Assembly: GCF_002220365.1 (NCBI RefSeq)
Contig: NZ_MTHB01000165.1
Location: 62,001-126,000, forward strand
Source of the DNA: Caballeronia sordidicola
GTDB taxonomy: Bacteria > Pseudomonadota > Gammaproteobacteria > Burkholderiales > Burkholderiaceae
DNA length: 64,000 bases
Direction of reading: 5' to 3'
The notes under the pieces were generated by a model. It made no database searches and was not told where the DNA came from. It saw only the letters and a program-made list of their open reading frames with translations. The first letter of the stretch is position 1, and each line of letters begins with the position of its first letter. Below are positions 1 through 8,747 of the stretch, one piece after another. Both the position numbers and the translations under genes were made by a program.

Positions 1-56
1 CACTGGAGACGCCCGCCGTAGCGAGCGCCATCCTTGGCCGGCCCAGCCGCGAAACC

Positions 57-965
57 TTACGCCAGCGACTGCCCGGTCAACCGTTGCAGCGCTTCTTCGT
101 ACTTCTCGGCTGTTTTCGCAATCACGTCGTCGGGCAACTTCGGCGCCGGGGGCGTTTTTCCCCATGATTGCGTTTCGAGCCAGTCGCGCACGAATTGCTT
201 GTCGAACGACGGCGGGTTCGTGCCGACCTGATACCCGTCCGCCGGCCAGAAGCGTGACGAATCCGCTGTCAGCACTTCGTCCATCAGGAACAGTTCGCCG
301 CGCGTGTCCAGTCCGAATTCGAACTTCGTGTCCGCGATGATGATGCCGCGCGTCGCCGCATACTCGGCCGCTTCCTTATACAGCTTGATCGAAATCGCGC
401 GGATGGTCGCCGACAGTTCGGTGCCGATCCGGCGTTCCATCTCATCGTAGGTGATGTTTTCGTCGTGATGGCCCATTTCGGCCTTCGCTGCCGGCGTGAA
501 AATCGGTTCGGGCAGCTTTTCGGCGTTCTTCAGGCCCGGCGGCAATTGCACGCCGCAGACCGAAGCCGTTGCCTGATAGTCCTTCCAGCCGCTGCCGGCC
601 AGATAACCGCGCACGACCGCTTCCACCAGGATCGGCTCCAGGCGCTTTACCACGACGGCGCGGCCCTTGACCTGATCGGCTTCGTCAGCGGCGACCACGG
701 TTGCGGGATCGATGCCGGTATTGTGGTTCGGCACGATGTGCGAGAGCTTCGCAAACCAGAAATCGGCCATCTGGTTCAGGACGCGGCCCTTGTTCGGAAT
801 GGGCTCGCCCATGATCACGTCGAACGCTGACAGACGGTCGGTCGTGACGATCAGGAGCTTGTCGGTGCCGACTGCGTAGTTGTCGCGGACCTTGCCGCGC
901 CCAAGCAGGGGCAACGATTTCAGCGTGGATTCGTACAGCGGGGAATGTGAGGTGGACATCGTCAT
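57..965 (-). CDS. purC: SAICAR synthetase (phosphoribosylaminoimidazole-succinocarboxamide synthase)
   Basis: This 302-residue cytosolic enzyme joins CAIR and aspartate, using ATP, to make SAICAR in de novo purine synthesis. The N-terminal part reads LGRGKVRDNYAVG, the family's ATP-binding glycine-rich start, followed by TTDRLSAFDV and, further on, VVRGYLAGSGWKDY and the FEFG stretch, all typical of the long PurC form of proteobacteria. Full length fits the family. Two in-frame ATG codons (965 and 959) compete; neither has a strong ribosome binding site. It lies downstream of fba on the same strand, separated by a likely terminator, and the window edge follows its stop by 56 bases; in relatives purE comes next. 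Confidence 0.96.
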   Translation of the reverse strand: MTMSTSHSPLYESTLKSLPLLGRGKVRDNYAVGTDKLLIVTTDRLSAFDVIMGEPIPNKGRVLNQMADFWFAKLSHIVPNHNTGIDPATVVAADEADQVKGRAVVVKRLEPILVEAVVRGYLAGSGWKDYQATASVCGVQLPPGLKNAEKLPEPIFTPAAKAEMGHHDENITYDEMERRIGTELSATIRAISIKLYKEAAEYAATRGIIIADTKFEFGLDTRGELFLMDEVLTADSSRFWPADGYQVGTNPPSFDKQFVRDWLETQSWGKTPPAPKLPDDVIAKTAEKYEEALQRLTGQSLA

Positions 966-998
966 CTACCGGAAAAGTGCCGCAAATCAGGCTGAGAG

Positions 999-1039
999 AA
1001 AAAACCAACACGCCGTTCCCCGGAATTGCGGGAACGGCG
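999..1039 (-). terminator. Rho-independent terminator between fba and purC
   Basis: Positions 1011-1020 and 1030-1039 form a perfect 10-bp stem (CGCCGTTCCC / GGGAACGGCG) with a nine-base loop. Read on the minus strand the stem is followed within about six bases by a run of six T (1004-999). This should end fba transcription before purC, at least in part. Confidence 0.7.
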
Positions 1040-1048
1040 GTTCGTGTC

Positions 1049-1079
1049 GGCTGACCCTGTCATGCGCCCAGGGTCAGCC
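1049..1079. other. Second perfect hairpin between purC and fba
   Basis: GGCTGACCCT (1049-1058) pairs with AGGGTCAGCC (1070-1079), a 10-bp stem with an eleven-base loop. It sits just upstream of the terminator stem on the minus strand and has only three T after it on the plus strand, so it may be an extra mRNA-stabilising or terminator hairpin. The rest of the gap to fba (1141-1372) shows nothing I recognise. Confidence 0.55.
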
Positions 1080-1104
1080 TTTGCATTCATTCTGCATAGT
1101 GATG

Positions 1105-1140
1105 CCCGGCGCAAAACCGGGCGCAAAACCGGGCGCCAAA
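1105..1140. repeat. 12-bp tandem repeat, three copies
   Basis: Three adjacent 12-bp units, CCCGGCGCAAAA, CCGGGCGCAAAA and CCGGGCGCCAAA, lie in the purC-fba gap. They differ by one base each. They belong to a set of 12-bp-period repeats seen along the chromosomal part of the window. Confidence 0.85.
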
Positions 1141-1372
1141 CGCGACTCAACGCCATTGTAAACGCGTCGGGCGGACGACTCGATTTTGGTTCATCGACGG
1201 TGAGGCTGCAGGCGAAACCGCCCACTACGCCGTCCGAGGATGGCCATCTCAAAAAAAGCCGTCCAGCGGGCCGTTCAAACGCCTGCCTGGCGCTTGCCCG
1301 AGGCTTATGCTCCAACGCACGCTGGCCCCGCCAAACCCTGTCAAACCGGGGCTGAAGCGCTTATCGACTTGC

Positions 1373-2437
1373 TTACCTGACGATTTGAGCCAGTTCGCCG
1401 GACTTGTACTTCTCGGCGATTTTATCGAGCGGGACCGGTTTGATCTTGCTCGCCTGGCCTTCGCAGCCGAATTGCATGTAGCGTTCGAGGCAGATTTTCC
1501 TGGCTGCCTCGCGGGCCGGTTTCAGGTAGTCACGCGGATCGAATTTCGACGGATTTTCGCCGAAATAGCGGCGGATTGCACCCGTTATTGCAAGCCGCAG
1601 GTCGGTATCGATGTTCACCTTGCGAACGCCGTGACGAATTCCTTCCTGGATTTCCTCGACCGGCACGCCATAGGTTTCCCTCATGTCGCCGCCGAATTCG
1701 CGGATTTCGGCCAGCAGGTTCTGCGGCACCGACGACGATCCGTGCATCACCAGGTGCGTGTTCGGAATGCGCTGGTGGATTTCCTTGATGCGCTGGATGG
1801 CGAGGATATCGCCCGTTGGCTTCTTGGTGAATTTATACGCACCGTGCGATGTGCCGATGGCAATAGCCAGCGCGTCGCATTGGGTTTTCTTCACGAAGTC
1901 GGCGGCTTGTTCGACGTCGGTGAGCAACTGCTCGCGCGTCATGGTGCCTTCGGCGCCGTGGCCGTCTTCCTTGTCGCCCTTCATGGTTTCGAGCGAGCCG
2001 AGCACGCCGAGTTCGGCTTCAACCGTCACACCGATCGAGTGGGCCGCTTCGACCACTTTGCGCGATACATCGACGTTGTATTCATACGATGCAACGCTTT
2101 TGCCGTCGGCCTCGAGCGAGCCGTCCATCATCACGCTCGTAAAACCGCTGCGGATGGCGGCCATGCAGACCGCCGGGGATTGGCCGTGGTCCTGGTGCAT
2201 CACGACCGGGATGTGCGGGTATGACTCGACCGCAGCTTCGATCAGGTGGCGCAGGAACGCTTCGCCAGCGTATTTCCGCGCGCCGGCAGAGGCCTGCATG
2301 ATGACCGGGGCGTTGACCTGGTCGGCGGCGGCCATGATGGCTTGTACTTGCTCCAGGTTGTTGACGTTGAACGCTGGAAGCGCGTAGCCGTTTTCAGCCG
2401 CGTGATCCAGCAGTTGTCGCATTGATACGAGAGGCAT
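1373..2437 (-). CDS. fba: Class II fructose-1,6-bisphosphate aldolase, Calvin-cycle subtype
   Basis: This zinc enzyme splits fructose-1,6-bisphosphate into dihydroxyacetone phosphate and glyceraldehyde-3-phosphate in glycolysis and catalyses the reverse step in gluconeogenesis. The 354-residue product starts MPLVSMRQLLDHAAENGYAL and has the class II signatures VMHQDHGQS (metal-binding histidine region), MDGSLEADGKS, VEAELGVLG, and LVMHGSSSVP. Length and the RYMQFGCEGQASKI end are typical of the long bacterial subtype. The reading frame stays open upstream to 2611, but the ATG at 2437 follows a strong AAGGAG site eight bases away (2446-2451), which settles the start. It is a lone glycolytic gene next to purC. 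Confidence 0.96.
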   Translation of the reverse strand: MPLVSMRQLLDHAAENGYALPAFNVNNLEQVQAIMAAADQVNAPVIMQASAGARKYAGEAFLRHLIEAAVESYPHIPVVMHQDHGQSPAVCMAAIRSGFTSVMMDGSLEADGKSVASYEYNVDVSRKVVEAAHSIGVTVEAELGVLGSLETMKGDKEDGHGAEGTMTREQLLTDVEQAADFVKKTQCDALAIAIGTSHGAYKFTKKPTGDILAIQRIKEIHQRIPNTHLVMHGSSSVPQNLLAEIREFGGDMRETYGVPVEEIQEGIRHGVRKVNIDTDLRLAITGAIRRYFGENPSKFDPRDYLKPAREAARKICLERYMQFGCEGQASKIKPVPLDKIAEKYKSGELAQIVR

Positions 2438-2710
2438 GGGTAAAACTCCTTGAGATGGAACGAAGTCTTTTTTTGGCTGTTTGCGGTGTTCTTGCTGTTG
2501 TGGGCATCGCCAGGTTTGTAATATTTTAGCTGGAGCCGACAGGCCGTTATGTGTTCGTTCGCACTCGGGAGGTTCGCTTGGAAGAGGCTTCGGAGTTCGC
2601 GGCCGGGTCAATTACAGGCAGAGGTCAACTACTACCGGCCACTCGCCGACCAAGCTGTCTCAATGGCACCGTCACTTAAACCCGACAGCCTCCACTCAAA
2701 CCGGTGCGGT

Positions 2711-3556
2711 TCAGTTCGAGGCCTGCCTGCGAGCCACCCAGCCGAGTCTGAACATTTTCCAAGCGCGAAGGATCCTGGGGTCCGAGTACTCGCCCTCCAC
2801 GACTCCGCTTTCTTTGCAGAACCGAGGATGCCGAGATTCAAAGAAAATCTCGTTATATCCTCGCTCGAAGCAAGCTCTCGCTATCTCTTCCTCAGCGGCA
2901 TCCATATCGGACCACCAGCAGACAGCTTCATTGTCTCCCGTCCATGTGGCGTCTATTTGTGAAGCCGTTGCAGCAGGAATGCCAGCCGGTTTCTGTCCGT
3001 CGAGCGGATTGAGGTTTATGCGTTCAAATTCCATGAGCACGTGACGGATTTCATCGAGATATTGATTTCCGGTCGCCGTTAAAGAAATGTGAGATCTAAG
3101 CCTGATCAAAAGAGGCGCACCGAACCGCGCTTCCATCGAAGCGATATGTTGTTCGAGCGATCGTCTCGAAAGGGATAGCGTTTCGGCGGCTTGTGAAACA
3201 CTTCCGCATTGAGCGAGTTCTACGAGGCAACGCATTGCCACGATGGAATCCCATTTTTGCCAACTTGCGACCGGGATTGAACGCCATATTTCCGGTGAGG
3301 AGTTCGTGAGTTTTTTCTCAAGATTGTCGTAGGTCTCGAGAAATTCACGAATCGATTCGAGGAAGCGGGCACCTGCAGTTGTTAAAGAAACCTCGCGCGT
3401 TGTTCGGATCAAGACTCGCACATGTAGTCGCATTTCCAATTGGGAAACACCACGCGAGATCGATGCAGGAGCGATTTGGAGTTCCTTCGCTGCCATCGTG
3501 AAACTTCTGAGTTGTGCCACTCGCGCGAAGATGCGCATTTGCGAAACGATATTCAC
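2711..3556 (-). CDS. LysR-like regulator with two HTH domains and no effector domain
   Basis: The 281-residue product begins with a LysR-type winged helix-turn-helix (residues about 1-62, with FTMAAKELQIAPASISRGVS and LIRTTREVSLTTAG). A second, diverged copy follows at about 103-175 (SVSQAAETLSLSRRSLEQHI and LLIRLRSHISLTATG). The usual periplasmic-binding-like effector domain is missing; the last 90 residues match nothing I know. The start is a GTG preceded by AAGGGAG about nine bases upstream; an internal ATG at 3538 is less likely. It is not in an obvious operon: fba lies downstream on the same strand, and a 1.3-kb gene-poor stretch lies upstream. DNA binding is likely; ligand and targets are unknown. 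Confidence 0.8.
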   Translation of the reverse strand: MNIVSQMRIFARVAQLRSFTMAAKELQIAPASISRGVSQLEMRLHVRVLIRTTREVSLTTAGARFLESIREFLETYDNLEKKLTNSSPEIWRSIPVASWQKWDSIVAMRCLVELAQCGSVSQAAETLSLSRRSLEQHIASMEARFGAPLLIRLRSHISLTATGNQYLDEIRHVLMEFERINLNPLDGQKPAGIPAATASQIDATWTGDNEAVCWWSDMDAAEEEIARACFERGYNEIFFESRHPRFCKESGVVEGEYSDPRILRAWKMFRLGWVARRQASN

Positions 3557-4855
3557 GGGGCGCTCCCTTTTGAAGGATCTTGTTGCCAGGCAATGGGCAG
3601 CGGATAGCTGACCGGCCTAAACAGCCCGGCTGCGACAGAGATTAGCGAACCGGAAGCGATGACATTTACTGAACCTGTTCGTCCTTTGGCGAAACGCTTC
3701 GCGTCCTCGCAATTGAAATTTGCGCACACCCAGACCTGGGCGGAAGCGGGAAGACAGGTTGCATGTCCTAATCAATGCGTTTAATTGATGGTGTTGACGT
3801 GGAGGGAAAAGCTACTGATGATCTTTGGCTCGAAGCAAGCGACCGGCTGGACGATGAAGTGCGTACCAACTAGAGAGTCGATGATCCGGCAGGCAAGCGG
3901 TTCGCAGTGTGGGGGCAGTTGGGTAATGTCGTCGGCAAGGCTCGCTCGGTCTGGGTGAGCGTCGAGGTGGTAGACCGCGCGCAGGTTGCTAGCGGTGTCA
4001 CTGCCAGCGAGCGTTTGATCTTGAGACTGGGTTAATGCAAGAGACTGGAATGCCACTTGGATACCTCGCTATCTGTCCTGAACATCCGGGAACGAATGAT
4101 GTGCTGAAGCAGAACCGCCCATAACGCATTGACACATTGATTTGATCGATGTGATCAACGTTAGGTACGCGAGACATTCCGATCAATCGGACTTTTCCTA
4201 AACTATCAATCCCGAAAAACGGGTGCCGGGGCAATTGAATGAAGGCTCGTAAACAATCAATGGATTAGAGACAGGGGGTGATTAACTTGACGGAAAACGC
4301 GTTTACTTTCGTCTTTTGCAGGGCGAAATGGCGCGCGATGAAGCGCTGAGGTAAGGAGGATTGCGCAGAAGTTGGCGCTGTCGGCGTCGCTCGAGTTGGC
4401 CGCGGCAAATGGAAGGTTGCGCGGCACGACGGACAACGCGAGCAGCCGGCCGTGCATACAATGATGAGAGCGCAGGCCGCGCTACGGCGGCAGGCAGCGC
4501 TTGATGCGATCAAGCTTGCGATGAATCCGCGCGCGTGGCTGCGCGGCGAACGCGACCGTATGCATGTGGTTCACGCGCCGTCACTACAAGCCGAGTCATC
4601 GCGTCACTTGATGCGCGATCGTGGGCAATTGCAGAAAGAAGTGCTTTCGCATCAGGACTGCATGCGCAAGCTGGTTGTATGTCTGCCCGCGCCTGTGCGT
4701 AGACGCATCAACGTCCGATGCAGCTCAAGGGCGTCGAACGTGTGGGGGCGTCCTTCTCGTCTCGGACCGCTAACCGCGGAAGCCGGCAACCCGGCATAGA
4801 CCGCGACCGACCGCCCCGAAACCCGCCCGCCCAAATCCGTCGCCCTCGAACTAAC
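3557..4855. other. 1.3-kb stretch without a supported gene
   Basis: No open frame here shows a recognisable product or a convincing ribosome binding site. Short frames exist (for example 3775-3876 on the plus strand and 4452-4799 on the plus strand) but look non-coding. A dyad, TTGATC-GATGT-GATCAA, lies at 4142-4158. GC content is lower than in the neighbours between about 3.6 and 4.3 kb, so decayed or acquired DNA is possible. Confidence 0.55.
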
Positions 4856-6292
4856 TTAAAACGGATCTCCCACCCGCACGATCTTCATCGCGTTCGTGCC
4901 GCCGGCTTGCCCCATCGGCTCGCCCACAGTCAACACGACCATATCGCCGCGAGCGGCATACCCCTTCGATACCACCACCTCCAGCGCCTGCTGAAGCGCA
5001 ACATCGCGATCGGTGTTCGTATCCAGGTGCAACGACGTCACGTTCCGATAAAGCGCCATCGTCCGCTCACTGCCAATGCGCGGCGTCAGCGCAAAAATGG
5101 GCACATGCGACCAGTGCCGCGACATCCACAACGCCGTCGCCCCGGACTCCGTCAAAGCAACAATCGCCTTCGCGCCCAAGTGGTAAGCCGTGAACAACGC
5201 ACCCATCGCAATGGATTGATCAATCCGCGTGAAGGTGCGATCAAGGAAATCCTTGTCCAGCTCGCTCTGCTCAGACTTCTCAGCCTCAAGGCAAATCGCC
5301 GCCATGGTCTCGATGGTCGTCACCGGATATTTACCCGCCGCCGTCTCCGCCGACAACATCACCGCATCCGTACCGTCCAGCACCGCATTCGCCACATCAG
5401 ACACTTCAGCACGCGTAGGCACAGGCGCATGGATCATCGACTCCATCATCTGCGTAGCGGTAATCACAAACTTGTTCGACTCGCGCGCCATCCGGATCAT
5501 GCGTTTTTGCAATGCCGGCACAGCCGCATTACCCACTTCCACCGCCAGATCGCCTCGCGCAACCATGATGCCGTCCGACGCATCAAGAATGCCCTGCAAC
5601 GCCGGAATGGCTTCCGCACGCTCGATCTTCGCGATCATCTTCGGCTTGATGCCATAAGGCGCACCCGCGATGTTCGCCAACTGCCGCGCCATCTCCATGT
5701 CCGTGGCGTTCTTCGGAAACGATACCGCCACAAAGTCCGCGCCAAGGGACATCGCCGTCTTGATGTCCTCCATGTCCTTCTCGGTCAGCGCCGGCGCCGT
5801 CAGGCCGCCGCCCTGCCGGTTGATGCCCTTGTTGTTCGATAGATCACCGCCCACTTTCACGGTGGTATGGATCTCTTCGCCAATCACACGAACCACGTCG
5901 AGCACGATCAACCCGTCGTTCAGCAACAGCACGTCGTTCGCGCGCAAGTCACGCGGCAGATCGGGGTAATCCAGGCCAACACGTTCGTCATTGCCCAATT
6001 CACAACGAGCATCGAGGATGAACGAATTGCCCGCAATCAACGTGACCTTGCCGTTTTCAAACTTGCCCACGCGAATCTTCGGGCCTTGCAAATCAGCCAT
6101 CAACGCCACTTCACGACCGCATTGCTTGGCGGCGTCGCGAACGTATTGCGCGCGCTGGCGGTGATCGTCGGCCGTGCCGTGCGAGAAGTTGAAGCGGACC
6201 ACATCGAGACCTGCCTGCATCATTTGCAGCAGGATCTCAGGGGTACTGGAAGCGGGGCCGATAGTGGCGACAATCTTTGTAGCGCGATGCAT
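4856..6292 (-). CDS. pyk: Pyruvate kinase
   Basis: This enzyme makes pyruvate and ATP from phosphoenolpyruvate and ADP at the end of glycolysis. The 478-residue product starts MHRATKIVATIGPAS, followed by VVRFNFSHG, LMADLQGPKIRVG, KMIAKIERAEAI (catalytic lysine and glutamate of the active-site signature), IMVARGDLAVEVG and ATQMMESMI, then the regulatory C-terminal domain. The ATG at 6292 has a GAGGAATTCC site just upstream, so it is the likely start even though the frame stays open for another 153 codons to an ATG at 6751. Pgk lies upstream on the same strand, making a glycolytic pair. Confidence 0.95.
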   Translation of the reverse strand: MHRATKIVATIGPASSTPEILLQMMQAGLDVVRFNFSHGTADDHRQRAQYVRDAAKQCGREVALMADLQGPKIRVGKFENGKVTLIAGNSFILDARCELGNDERVGLDYPDLPRDLRANDVLLLNDGLIVLDVVRVIGEEIHTTVKVGGDLSNNKGINRQGGGLTAPALTEKDMEDIKTAMSLGADFVAVSFPKNATDMEMARQLANIAGAPYGIKPKMIAKIERAEAIPALQGILDASDGIMVARGDLAVEVGNAAVPALQKRMIRMARESNKFVITATQMMESMIHAPVPTRAEVSDVANAVLDGTDAVMLSAETAAGKYPVTTIETMAAICLEAEKSEQSELDKDFLDRTFTRIDQSIAMGALFTAYHLGAKAIVALTESGATALWMSRHWSHVPIFALTPRIGSERTMALYRNVTSLHLDTNTDRDVALQQALEVVVSKGYAARGDMVVLTVGEPMGQAGGTNAMKIVRVGDPF

Positions 6293-6755
6293 GGAATTCC
6301 TCGTCTGGGTGGTATCGCCTGAAACAGCGCTGCGAGTACGGTGTGCCGACGGGGATGAAGATGTCTCCGCCTGCGAACGCGCGCCGGCTCGGGCCGGCGT
6401 CGCTTTGTGATGGCTATTCGATAGCTGTCCGGCGACCGGAATCAGCGACGCGCTCGCGCCACCAATCATGACCGCCGTTTCCTTGCTGATTTCCTTGCTG
6501 ATTTCCTTGCTGATTTCCTTGCTGATTTCCTTGCTCGTTTCCTGCTTTGAATCCGAACCACGCCGGGCCGGCGTCGCAGCGGAACGCTCCGACCTGGCCG
6601 GAGCGCGAGCGGGGTTGAGGGGTTTGCCCCCAACCTGCACCCTCGATCCAATTTCTGCAGCCACCGACAAACCCGCGTCAGCGGCCAACTCTTCTTTATT
6701 TGCAGCACCTACGGACTCGGGACGATCGCTCTTCGACGTGGCTCGTTTCATCGGC
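6293..6755 (-). other. Open, repeat-bearing leader between pgk and pyk
   Basis: The gap between the pgk stop and the pyk start is open in the pyk frame from an ATG at 6751, four bases after the pgk stop codon. It would encode a low-complexity, hydrophilic stretch of 153 residues containing repeated ISKE peptides. There is no good ribosome binding site at 6751, whereas the internal pyk start has one, so I read this as a leader region rather than a gene; translation re-initiating from pgk cannot be excluded. Confidence 0.5.
6488..6535. repeat. 12-bp tandem repeat, four perfect copies
   Basis: Four identical copies of GATTTCCTTGCT follow one another, with diverged partial copies on both sides (about 6477-6547). 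On the minus strand they read as repeated Ile-Ser-Lys-Glu codons in the pyk frame. Perfect copies suggest recent slippage. Confidence 0.92.
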
Positions 6756-7946
6756 TCAGGCCCGCGACTCGAGCACTTCCACCGCCGGCAGCGTCTTGCC
6801 TTCCAAAAACTCCAGGAACGCGCCGCCGCCAGTCGATATATAGCTGATCTTGTCGTGGATGCCGTACTTCTGGATGGCCGCGAGCGTGTCGCCGCCACCT
6901 GCAATAGAAAACGCCGATGAGTTCGCAATCGCATCCGCCAACGTCTTCGTGCCATTGCCGAACTGGTCGAATTCGAACACGCCAACCGGTCCGTTCCACA
7001 CGATCGTGCCCGCCTTCTCCAACTGCGCGGCAAGCGCCTTGGCGGTGTCCGGGCCGATATCGAGGATCAGGTCGTCGTCCTGCACCTGGTCCACCGCTTT
7101 CGTTTCTGCCTTGGCGGTCGCGGCAAATTCCTTCGCAGTCACGACGTCGCTCGGAATGGGCACCGACGCCCCACGCGCCCGCGCTTCGCTGATGATGGTC
7201 CTGGCTTCATCGACGAGATCCTTCTCCGCCAGCGACTTGCCGATGTTCAACCCCGACGCGAGCATGAACGTATTGGCAATGCCGCCGCCCACGATCAACT
7301 GGTCCACTTTCTCGGCCAGCGACTTGAGGATGGTGAGTTTCGTCGATACCTTCGATCCCGCGACAATGGCGACCAGCGGGCGCTTCGGCTCGCCGAGCGC
7401 CTTGCCCAATGCATCCAGTTCAGCGGCAAGCAGCGGTCCGGCGCAGGCCACGGGCGCGTATTTCGCAATGCCATGCGTGGTGGCTTCCGCACGATGCGCG
7501 GTGCCGAACGCGTCGTTCACATAGATATCGCAGAGTTTGGCGAGCTTCTGTGACAGCGCGTCGTCGTTTTTCTTCTCACCCTTGTTGCAGCGGCAGTTTT
7601 CGAGCAGCACGACCTGGCCCGGCTGCACCTGCACACCGTCAACCCAATCGGCGATCAGCGGCACTTCGCGGCCGAGCAATTCGCCGAGGCGCCTGGCCAC
7701 CGGCGCAAGCGAGTCTTGCGGCTTGAACTGCCCTTCCGTCGGGCGGCCGAGATGGGACGTGACCATCACGGCGGCGCCTGCTGCCAGCGCTTGCTGGATC
7801 GCCGGCACCGAGGCGCGCACGCGCGTGTCTTCGGTGATGTTGCCCTGGTCGTCCTGCGGGACGTTGAGGTCGGCTCGGATGAAAACACGTTTGCCGGACA
7901 CTTTGCCTTCGGCGATCAGATCGGTGAAACGCAATACTTTCGTCAT
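6756..7946 (-). CDS. pgk: Phosphoglycerate kinase
   Basis: This glycolytic enzyme transfers a phosphate from 1,3-bisphosphoglycerate to ADP. The 396-residue product shows RVFIRADLNVP (substrate-binding arginine and Asn), VMVTSHLGRPTEG, the hinge region, VWNGPVGVFE and the nucleotide-binding IAGGGDTLAAIQKYG. Length is normal. The start is the ATG at 7946 with MTKVLRFTDLIAEGKVSGKR; the upstream site is weak. It precedes pyk on the same strand and is likely co-transcribed with it. Confidence 0.96.
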   Translation of the reverse strand: MTKVLRFTDLIAEGKVSGKRVFIRADLNVPQDDQGNITEDTRVRASVPAIQQALAAGAAVMVTSHLGRPTEGQFKPQDSLAPVARRLGELLGREVPLIADWVDGVQVQPGQVVLLENCRCNKGEKKNDDALSQKLAKLCDIYVNDAFGTAHRAEATTHGIAKYAPVACAGPLLAAELDALGKALGEPKRPLVAIVAGSKVSTKLTILKSLAEKVDQLIVGGGIANTFMLASGLNIGKSLAEKDLVDEARTIISEARARGASVPIPSDVVTAKEFAATAKAETKAVDQVQDDDLILDIGPDTAKALAAQLEKAGTIVWNGPVGVFEFDQFGNGTKTLADAIANSSAFSIAGGGDTLAAIQKYGIHDKISYISTGGGAFLEFLEGKTLPAVEVLESRA

Positions 7947-8423
7947 GGGAGTCAGCGGGTGAGCGAGTAATTGGAAAGCGGTTCGGGCGAGTTGAATCTG
8001 CGCGCCGTGGATTTATGCCAGCGGGCTCACAAAGGTCGCTACGGGGAAAGTGAAGTGCTCGGGAACATCCCGGTGGTAAGCCGGCGTGCGCGCGACATCG
8101 CAAGGCGGCCAGCGCCAAGCGGAGGATTCGAGCAAGGATTCGAACAAGCAAGGGACAACGAAACGAGACGTGCCGCGCCTTCCGCCCGCCACCTGGAGGC
8201 CCAGACGACGAGGCGTTGCAGCGAAGAATGGAGCGAGTGAAGCTGGTGTGCGATGACTGCCGGATACACGTTTCGACCTCATTCGATACGACAGCGAGAG
8301 CGCCATTTTAACCGATACCCATGCCCGTTCGACGCAGGAAACGCAAATCCCCAGGATTCGGGATCCGCGAGTTTGCAATGGCTTACACGACACGCCGCAT
8401 GACGCGCCGCAGCAAAATCAGCT
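7947..8423. other. Gap between azlD and pgk, no gene
   Basis: This 477-base stretch should hold the pgk promoter on the minus strand. I see no supported gene. A two-copy 12-bp repeat lies near 8124-8147 (GGATTCGAGCAA, GGATTCGAACAA), of the same period as other repeats in this chromosome. Confidence 0.5.
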
Positions 8424-8747
8424 TCAGGTGAACAGCCGCAACACCGTGAAGACAATCATGCCGACGACAATCGTCCCGAGCATGCCCCGGCGCCATAGAA
8501 ACCAGGCGAGACCGCAGAGCGAAGCGTAGAGCGCGTGATTTGAGAAAGCGATCGACAGGCCGGCCGGCGTAGTCAGCAGGTCGGGCACGACGACCGCAAC
8601 CAGTGCCGCAGCCGGCGCATAGCGCAGCGCGCGCTGCACACGCTCGGGCAGGATCATGCGCTCGCCGCCCATCAGGAACAGCGCGCGCGTGATGCCCGTG
8701 ATCAGCCCCATGCCTGCAATGGCCAGCCAGACTTGCGCGGCGCTCAT
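8424..8747 (-). CDS. azlD: AzlD-family branched-chain amino acid exporter subunit
   Basis: This 107-residue, very hydrophobic protein has about four membrane segments and the AzlD pattern (LITGITRALFLMGGERMILPERVQRALRYAPAAALVAVVVPDLL, shown in part by the conserved RALRYAP-AAL core). AzlD is the small partner of AzlC in exporters of branched-chain amino acids and analogues. Its start overlaps the azlC stop by four bases, so the pair is translationally coupled. The substrate is inferred from family only. Confidence 0.88.
   Translation of the reverse strand: MSAAQVWLAIAGMGLITGITRALFLMGGERMILPERVQRALRYAPAAALVAVVVPDLLTTPAGLSIAFSNHALYASLCGLAWFLWRRGMLGTIVVGMIVFTVLRLFT

Noticed and set aside
1307..2224. 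Open frame of about 300 codons on the plus strand
   Set aside because: It is the complement of the fba gene; fba has clear family motifs and a good start, and the opposing frame has no recognisable product.
6477..6547. Repeat array that could be taken for a CRISPR
   Set aside because: The units are 12 bp with no spacers; it is a simple tandem repeat. No CRISPR array was seen in the window.
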